A stretch of 31,795 nucleotides of DNA, from the NCBI GenBank assembly GCA_029310945.1, contig JARJFC010000041.1, forward strand, positions 1 to 31,795, given 5' to 3'. The translations under genes and the position numbers were made by a program. Each line of letters begins with the position of its first letter. The first letter of the stretch is position 1. Positions 26,306 through 31,795 of this stretch are shown here, one piece after another. The DNA is from Leptospira sp. 96542. GTDB lineage: Bacteria; Spirochaetota; Leptospiria; Leptospirales; Leptospiraceae. The notes under the pieces are model-generated. The model was not told the DNA's origin. It ran no database searches and worked only from the letters and a program-made list of their open reading frames with translations.

Positions 26306-29200
26306 TTGAAACCAAATTTAACTTTGATGATTATGCTTATATTTGCTTTACTTGGAATATTGGCATTTAACCAAGTTAATTATTCACCAAATAGAGAAAG
26401 TGAATATAATGGAGTGCTTGTAAAGGTAGATGCGACAGGTGCAGATGCTTTTAAAGTTGAAGATTTAGTAACATTTCCGATCGAAAAATCTTTGTCGAAT
26501 CTTGGAGAAATTGAGGAAATTCGTTCTGTATCTGAAGTAGGAAAAGCGAGTATTTATCTAAAATTCAAAGGTAATATCGATTTTAAAGTCAAGGCGGTTG
26601 AGATCAGAGAAAAATTAGATTTGGTTGCTGCATCTTTCCCTCGGGAATTCCATAAACCACAGATTCTAAAATATGACCCAACACAAAAACCTGTTTTTAT
26701 TGCTTCTTTTGAGAGTGATTCGTTATCTTTAAACGATTTACGATTGTATCTTGAGAATCACGTAAAACCTGGATTACTTTCAATTGAAGGAATCAATTTG
26801 GTAGAGATCGCTGGTGGGGAACTAGAAGAAATCCAAGTTGCATGTGATCCACTACAACTCGAAGCTTATAAAATTAGTTTGCTCGAAATCATAAATAGAA
26901 TCCAGGACTTTAACAAGAGTATCTCCTTAGGTCCTGTTAGGTCAGGGGAAAAAGATTCTTTTAAAAATTTATCATTGGTTGCAAAATACAAAGATATTTT
27001 TGAACTACAAGTGACTCCTTTGTTGGTAAAGGAAAATGGTAAAGCAATACTTTTGAAGGACGTATGTAAGATAAGTAAAAAAGGCAGAGATGATAATTTG
27101 GCTTCTAGGATCAATGGTCAGGAAAAAGTTGCGATCTTCGTATATGGAACAAACGAATCGAGTATAGTTTTATTGTCACAACAAATTAGAAGGATACTAG
27201 ACCACTCCATAAGGACAGATGTAAGTTATAAAGTGCATTCGGATGTCTCTCTAAATTTATTTTCGAGATTAAGATCTTTTGGAATTATTTTGGTTTTTTT
27301 GAGTATCTTCTTTTCAGTACGAATCAAATCTAAATTTGTAAAAATCAATATTGTTTCTTTTTTGCTCTCTAGTATTTTTACATTTTTTTTAATTATCTTC
27401 TTTGTAACATTTTTTAAACAAAGAGTAACAGAGTTATCTCTCCTTGCTTTTTTAATTGGCCAAATCATTGTTTATTTGTTGTTGGGGCATTGTGAAAAAT
27501 GGAAAGAGAAGATAGGGCTGAGATTTTTAATTTCATTAACTGTTGTTATATTTTTATTTCTTTTCGTTTATACTTTTGTAGACCAAACAATAATGAAAGA
27601 ATTTGCCGAGTTTTATTTGGTATTTGTAATTTCGGTTTTGGCTTTCAATCTTTTCTATAAAAACTTACATCGTTTGGGCGGAAAAAATACATTATGGAAA
27701 AAAATTAAGATAAATGATCGATTTAATTTGAAACGTTTTTATGAAAAAATCGATATTGGTTCTGCAAAAAAAATGAAGGAAGCAAAAAAAAAATATTTAT
27801 CTAACCCATTTTTATTTCCCGCTACAATTTTGTTTCTTTCTGTTTTAGGGATTTACTACTTTGTTACGTTGGATTTTTCCAATAAATTCGAAAATGAAGG
27901 AGGAGAAGTCTCTGCAGCTTTGGAGTTTCCAGCAGGATCTTCTTTCGAATATTCTAATCGTATAACGAAGGATGCCGAAAATAAGTTTAAGCAGTATCCT
28001 GATGTCAGTGAGGTGATAAGTAAGGTTGAGTCAGAAAGGTCTTATATTGTTTTAAAATTTAATGAAAATATAAAAATTGATAAGGCTCTCCTTACCTCAT
28101 TGAAAAAAAAAGTTGGAAATTTGGACGAAGCATATTTACACTTTCTGATTGATTTAGAATCTCCTATTTTGAATGAATACGCTTTCGATTTGTTGGGGCC
28201 AAGTTTGGAAACATTAGAATCTACCGTATTTACCCTGGCAAAGGATTTAAAAGAGTATGATGGTATTGAAGACGTTGTGTTACGGTTTAAACCTTCTCGT
28301 GAAGAATTAGAATTGATTTATCGAGGTGATAAATTTTCTCATTCAGGTGTGACAGTTACTGATTTTGGTGAACAACTTCGTACTGCCATTCAGGGTGGAG
28401 TTGCGTCGAAGATGTTTTTTGAAAATAAAGAATATGACATTAGGGTGAGGTTTGATGAGTCTTACAGAAAAAATGTAAAGGATCTAAGTTTTTATAAAGT
28501 TAAGAATTATTTTAAAGACTTTGTGCCCATTGAACAAATCATCGAAGTTCGTACTCAGAAAATACCATCCAAAATTTATCATAAGGATAAAGTGAGAGTT
28601 TTATCTTTTGCAGTACAGTCCGAACTTTCGGCATCAAAGGTGAATCATTACGTAAACGAAATATTTGAATCTACGGTGAAGGACATTAGTTATCGAATCG
28701 TCGATTACCAGAAGAAGAGAAAATCGATCGGGAGTGAAATGATTTCGAAAATAATGTTTCTGATTTTGGTTTTTGCAATTTCTGTTTTTAATGTAAAAAA
28801 GACGAACCGTGGTGATTTTACGACGTACCGCGAAATTATGTTTTTTTTCCCCTATTTATTTTTAGTCACCTATTTCCACCAATCCGATTTTGGACTTTAT
28901 TTGCAAATTGGGTTTGTCATTGCCTTTTGTTTGGAGAAAACTTCTGAACAAAAGATTTTAGCAATGGGTGTTTTGAAAGAGCTTTTCCTAATTGCTATCA
29001 TTGTAAACCTCCTTGTACCACCAACTTTCTATTCTTTGGCTTTAGTTCTCAATTCGATGCTCATTTTTCTTCTGGGAAGGCGTTTTTTCCTCCAGGTTTC
29101 GGAGCTGTGGATGAGAGAAAACTCGGTGCGGAAATGGAAGGACCTCCTCAAAAAGATTTTTTTGGCAGTGCAAACCAAACGTTCGTTCGGAAAACCATAG
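26306..29200 (+). CDS. Divergent RND permease with degenerate membrane half
   Basis: 964 residues. The periplasmic portions still match RND permeases (VEIREKLDLVAASFPREFHKPQILKYDP; FEYSNRITKDAENKFKQYPDVSEV), but the membrane blocks are badly altered. The helix-4 equivalent (LLAFLIGQIIVYLLLGHCEK, ~380-398) has no aspartate and the helix-10 equivalent (QIGFVIAFCLEKTSEQK) has no D/N pair; several loops are shortened and lysine-rich. It cannot relay protons in the known way and probably pairs with the upstream permease in a mixed trimer. TTG start at 26306, with coding intact to the stop, so it is not a pseudogene. Confidence 0.85.
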   Translation: MKPNLTLMIMLIFALLGILAFNQVNYSPNRESEYNGVLVKVDATGADAFKVEDLVTFPIEKSLSNLGEIEEIRSVSEVGKASIYLKFKGNIDFKVKAVEIREKLDLVAASFPREFHKPQILKYDPTQKPVFIASFESDSLSLNDLRLYLENHVKPGLLSIEGINLVEIAGGELEEIQVACDPLQLEAYKISLLEIINRIQDFNKSISLGPVRSGEKDSFKNLSLVAKYKDIFELQVTPLLVKENGKAILLKDVCKISKKGRDDNLASRINGQEKVAIFVYGTNESSIVLLSQQIRRILDHSIRTDVSYKVHSDVSLNLFSRLRSFGIILVFLSIFFSVRIKSKFVKINIVSFLLSSIFTFFLIIFFVTFFKQRVTELSLLAFLIGQIIVYLLLGHCEKWKEKIGLRFLISLTVVIFLFLFVYTFVDQTIMKEFAEFYLVFVISVLAFNLFYKNLHRLGGKNTLWKKIKINDRFNLKRFYEKIDIGSAKKMKEAKKKYLSNPFLFPATILFLSVLGIYYFVTLDFSNKFENEGGEVSAALEFPAGSSFEYSNRITKDAENKFKQYPDVSEVISKVESERSYIVLKFNENIKIDKALLTSLKKKVGNLDEAYLHFLIDLESPILNEYAFDLLGPSLETLESTVFTLAKDLKEYDGIEDVVLRFKPSREELELIYRGDKFSHSGVTVTDFGEQLRTAIQGGVASKMFFENKEYDIRVRFDESYRKNVKDLSFYKVKNYFKDFVPIEQIIEVRTQKIPSKIYHKDKVRVLSFAVQSELSASKVNHYVNEIFESTVKDISYRIVDYQKKRKSIGSEMISKIMFLILVFAISVFNVKKTNRGDFTTYREIMFFFPYLFLVTYFHQSDFGLYLQIGFVIAFCLEKTSEQKILAMGVLKELFLIAIIVNLLVPPTFYSLALVLNSMLIFLLGRRFFLQVSELWMRENSVRKWKDLLKKIFLAVQTKRSFGKP

Positions 29201-29299
29201 ATAGATCATCTGAAACAAATGTAAAAATTGAAGCTAGCGTGAAAAAATTATTCATCTTTGGGGCATTTGTAGTATACTTATGTCTCATTAGAGATTTTT

Positions 29300-29317
29300 A
29301 AAATAGGGTACTATTTT
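29300..29317 (+). terminator. Terminator after the exporter operon
   Basis: A perfect 7-base-pair stem (AAAATAG / CTATTTT) with a four-base loop lies 100 bases past the last operon stop, followed by GTTTTGTTTTGTTTTG. The stem is AT-rich, so it may be weak. The rest of 29201-29435 shows no gene with good support. Confidence 0.5.
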
Positions 29318-29435
29318 GTTTTGTTTTGTTCGGGAATAGCAGAGGTTAATTTTCCAAAAAAACTTCCCCTAACAAACATAAATACTTGCTTAATATTTTG
29401 ATTTCACCATTTTTTTACTATTCGAGAAGGTACCT

Positions 29436-31795
29436 ATGCAAACATCATTCACAGCAAAGAATCATACAGTGAAGGTTCGCTATTTTTCAATATTCACCAA
29501 AATCCAGGCATCACTAGGCATCTTTTCTATTTTGGGTATGCTCCTAAGCACACCCAACCTCTCCTCCCAAGAGCTTATACCAGAGCTGCAAATGGACGGT
29601 TATGACTCGCAGTTTATGAACCAATACTATGGGCAACTTTATTTCCAGAACAACCTAACAACATGGACAAATTATGTTCAGAGTTATGTGGGTACGGCTC
29701 GTGGAGCTTGGGAAGCAAGTGTGGATGCAGTGATCAATTCCTATGTAGACAGCATCACCACAACGGATAGTTTTAACACAGTGGAAGCATACAAAGATTA
29801 TGTGAGTAAGGAACTCATGAGTCAAAAATCGGAAGCTTTGCTCGATTGGGAGTCAGAAGCGAACCGGCATTTTTTAGAAAACCAAGAGGCCTTTGTTTCT
29901 AAGCTAAATTCAAGTTATGTGGACAGTTCGTATTTATCGAGGATAGGGCAACAATCGTTGTACAACCAGTATTTGAATAACCTTGCTGTAACACAGAATA
30001 TGCAAAATCAGATAGCTGTGGCCGCATCCAATTGGCAATCGACATACAACCAAAATTACCAACAAGGCCTAAATGACTTTACCAATAATTTAGCCAATAT
30101 AACCCAACAGTACGAATCCATCAGTAATTCGATTGCAAACAACCAAACCATATTCCAACAAAATTTGGAATCCATCAACCAATACAAAACGGCGGTTGTG
30201 GGAGCCATAAAAGGGATGTTGGACAATTTCCAAACCGATTTGGATACAGGAGCGTCCTGCAATTTGGACGGGGGTTGTACCTACCACCAAAAGGGTGGAG
30301 CTTTGAATTCGGCAGGGGTTTTACTCAAAGACTTTTTGGACCAGATGCGACCGAAAGTGGAAACAGTAGCCCTTGACCCGTCTTTGTTTTTTACGGAAAT
30401 ATCAGCTTCGTTTTCTACGTTTTTGGAGGCTCAAAAAAACATAGCGAACGAGAAGTATGAATTCCATGAAGAAAACACCCTCACCTACCAAAGTAGTTTA
30501 GGCATCAATTTCGACACCTATCGAAACTACTCAGAGGCCGACATCAACAATTTGATTAGCACAATCCGTAACCAAAGTTATGGAGGGGCAGCCATTGCTA
30601 CCCACTCAATTTGGGGGTTTGATGGGGCTGGTGGCGGTATTTATGGATTCTTTGACCCAGCCACCCATAGGCCGTCATTTAATGGGGTTACGGACGAGTA
30701 TGCTGGTTTGTACAATGCAATCTATGAATCACTTTTGCCAGGGGGAAATTTTAATAATTTGCGAGGTGTTTTAGAGGCTAAATTGGGAAACAATTACGAA
30801 GTGACTCAGGTTTTTGGAGCTAATTTATACTCTGACTGGGCAGGTGGTGCCAACTGGGATGGGTTTGCGTTTTTGAACGTTCTCAAAAGTCAGGGCAACC
30901 TTGCTTTGGAGGGAAATTATTTTACATATTGGGCTGTAGATCGAGTGATTCCCCCATTTTTTTACACACAGTTCTTTCAAATGGGACAAATCCAATCTGG
31001 ACTTTTGTATGAAGTAAAAGACAAAAACCAGGAGTTACTTGCCAACCATTGGGATGGTACTACAAGTTCGCTCGGTAACCAATTGAGTTTGTTTGCGGAC
31101 CAAATATCACCTGCCATTGCCAATTGGGAAGCACAGGTCCAGAGTTATAACGAATTTTACACGGCTTGGCAAGAGGAAGCAGATCGTTTGCAGGCAGATG
31201 CGGATACCCAATATGAACAAGCATTGGCCAACTTAGAGAAAGAAAAAACTCTATGGCTTAATGCCATGGAAAAAGAACGCATAGAGGGTATGGCTGGGTG
31301 GACAGACCTCTACAACCAAGCAGGACAAATGCAAACCCAAGCAGACTACGTTAACTTTGTGAGTGCTGCGAATGCAACCGTTTCGACGATGAGCACAGGA
31401 ACCGTGCCAACCAATGCCAGCTCCATTGCTTCTACTTTTGATAGTGCCATAGACCAGTTAGCCGAGCGAAGGTTTGGTGTGGAACCTCCGCAAGTGTCCC
31501 TCGCTCCGATGCCTTCTGAGGAAGGAAAATACTATGCAGGTGGCAGTGTGGGAGGAGGCCTTGCAGGCAATGGAATTCGATCGATCCAGGAAAATTTTTT
31601 AAAGGGAACACTTGATTATGTGGAGGGTAAGGTAGGCTCTGCTTTGGGTTTGGCGAGTATCTCCCCCATTTCGAGTTCGGGAGGAGGCAGTTATTCTATA
31701 CTAGGTGCTGCTAGCGAAAAAACGGTGGATGTGAACCTAACCATAGACGGTAAGGATGTGTACAATCATTTCCAAGAAACTGCCAATGGTGTTTA
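29436..31795 (+). CDS. Large secreted coiled-coil protein, TIGR04388-like, 3' truncated
   Basis: An uninterrupted frame of 786 codons runs off the window end. An N-terminal signal-like stretch (ASLGIFSILGMLLSTPNLSSQE) follows a charged leader. The body is rich in Q, N, Y and W, with helical repeats around W-x3-Y and SNWQSTYNQNYQQGLNDF, a Cys pair (CNLDGGC), a Gly/aromatic block (IWGFDGAGGGIYGFFD), long helices (~590-650) and a Gly/Ser-rich region near the end. This is how the Leptospira TIGR04388 proteins look; they are often very large, and their function is not established. ATG has AGAAGG six bases upstream. It carries the right copy of the 51-base repeat. Confidence 0.82.
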   Translation, partial: MQTSFTAKNHTVKVRYFSIFTKIQASLGIFSILGMLLSTPNLSSQELIPELQMDGYDSQFMNQYYGQLYFQNNLTTWTNYVQSYVGTARGAWEASVDAVINSYVDSITTTDSFNTVEAYKDYVSKELMSQKSEALLDWESEANRHFLENQEAFVSKLNSSYVDSSYLSRIGQQSLYNQYLNNLAVTQNMQNQIAVAASNWQSTYNQNYQQGLNDFTNNLANITQQYESISNSIANNQTIFQQNLESINQYKTAVVGAIKGMLDNFQTDLDTGASCNLDGGCTYHQKGGALNSAGVLLKDFLDQMRPKVETVALDPSLFFTEISASFSTFLEAQKNIANEKYEFHEENTLTYQSSLGINFDTYRNYSEADINNLISTIRNQSYGGAAIATHSIWGFDGAGGGIYGFFDPATHRPSFNGVTDEYAGLYNAIYESLLPGGNFNNLRGVLEAKLGNNYEVTQVFGANLYSDWAGGANWDGFAFLNVLKSQGNLALEGNYFTYWAVDRVIPPFFYTQFFQMGQIQSGLLYEVKDKNQELLANHWDGTTSSLGNQLSLFADQISPAIANWEAQVQSYNEFYTAWQEEADRLQADADTQYEQALANLEKEKTLWLNAMEKERIEGMAGWTDLYNQAGQMQTQADYVNFVSAANATVSTMSTGTVPTNASSIASTFDSAIDQLAERRFGVEPPQVSLAPMPSEEGKYYAGGSVGGGLAGNGIRSIQENFLKGTLDYVEGKVGSALGLASISPISSSGGGSYSILGAASEKTVDVNLTIDGKDVYNHFQETANGV
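31475..31525 (+). repeat. 51-base direct repeat, right copy (coding)
   Basis: Identical to 14737-14787. Here it is in frame inside the large secreted protein gene and encodes GVEPPQVSLAPMPSEEG, after which the protein continues KYYAGGS. The two copies are 16,738 bases apart, start to start. Confidence 0.97.

Noticed and set aside
29107..29301. Possible 64-residue small protein with a C-terminal hydrophobic stretch overlapping the end of the second RND gene
   Set aside because: No convincing ribosome site, half lies in another frame of a real gene, and the rest is short AT-rich sequence; chance is more likely, although a small membrane peptide cannot be excluded.
14788..29435. Prophage or integrative element
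   Set aside because: No integrase, transposase, phage structural gene or tRNA attachment site is visible; only the direct repeats and base composition suggest mobility.

Overview
The window reads as chromosomal DNA of a spirochaete, most likely Leptospira. I infer this from loose spirochaetal lipoboxes, a class III adenylate cyclase fused to a 7TM-DISM sensor, a DUF3332 lipoprotein, and a large Leptospira-type secreted protein (TIGR04388-like) at the right edge. Species cannot be named from sequence alone. No rRNA, tRNA, CRISPR array, transposase or integrase was seen. No gene-free stretch exceeds 300 bases.

Left part (1-14.7 kb) is ordinary, densely packed and moderately GC-rich. It holds a 5'-truncated ethanolamine-type permease, a membrane adenylate cyclase, a membrane-anchored glutamate-synthase-like FMN/Fe-S protein, and a PAS histidine kinase translationally coupled to a single-domain response regulator. 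A short SSB, two lipoproteins and an MBOAT acyltransferase follow. A same-strand run PilZ / NAD(P)-binding protein / DUF374 acyltransferase / metK / transketolase C-half / clpS closes it.

The middle part (about 14.8-29.2 kb) is clearly AT-richer. After a lone polytopic GT-C-like membrane protein comes an eight-gene operon with ATGA overlaps or gaps under 10 bases: TolC-like outer membrane factor, Ig-repeat lipoprotein, CsgG-like lipoprotein, TPR lipoprotein, small multi-pass membrane protein, an adaptor with a long coiled-coil hairpin, a canonical RND permease, and a second RND protein whose periplasmic half is kept but whose membrane half has lost the proton-relay residues. I infer an asymmetric tripartite exporter with dedicated lipoprotein accessories. 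This is the best candidate for an undescribed system here.

The right part (29.4 kb to the end) is the N-terminal 786 residues of a large secreted coiled-coil protein that runs off the window. A perfect 51-base stretch of its coding sequence is repeated just after clpS, 16,738 bases upstream. The AT-rich block, the whole exporter operon and the first ~680 codons of the secreted protein therefore lie between direct repeats, suggesting a recombination scar or an excisable segment. A G8 tract abutting the probable start codon of the operon's first gene is a candidate phase-variation switch.
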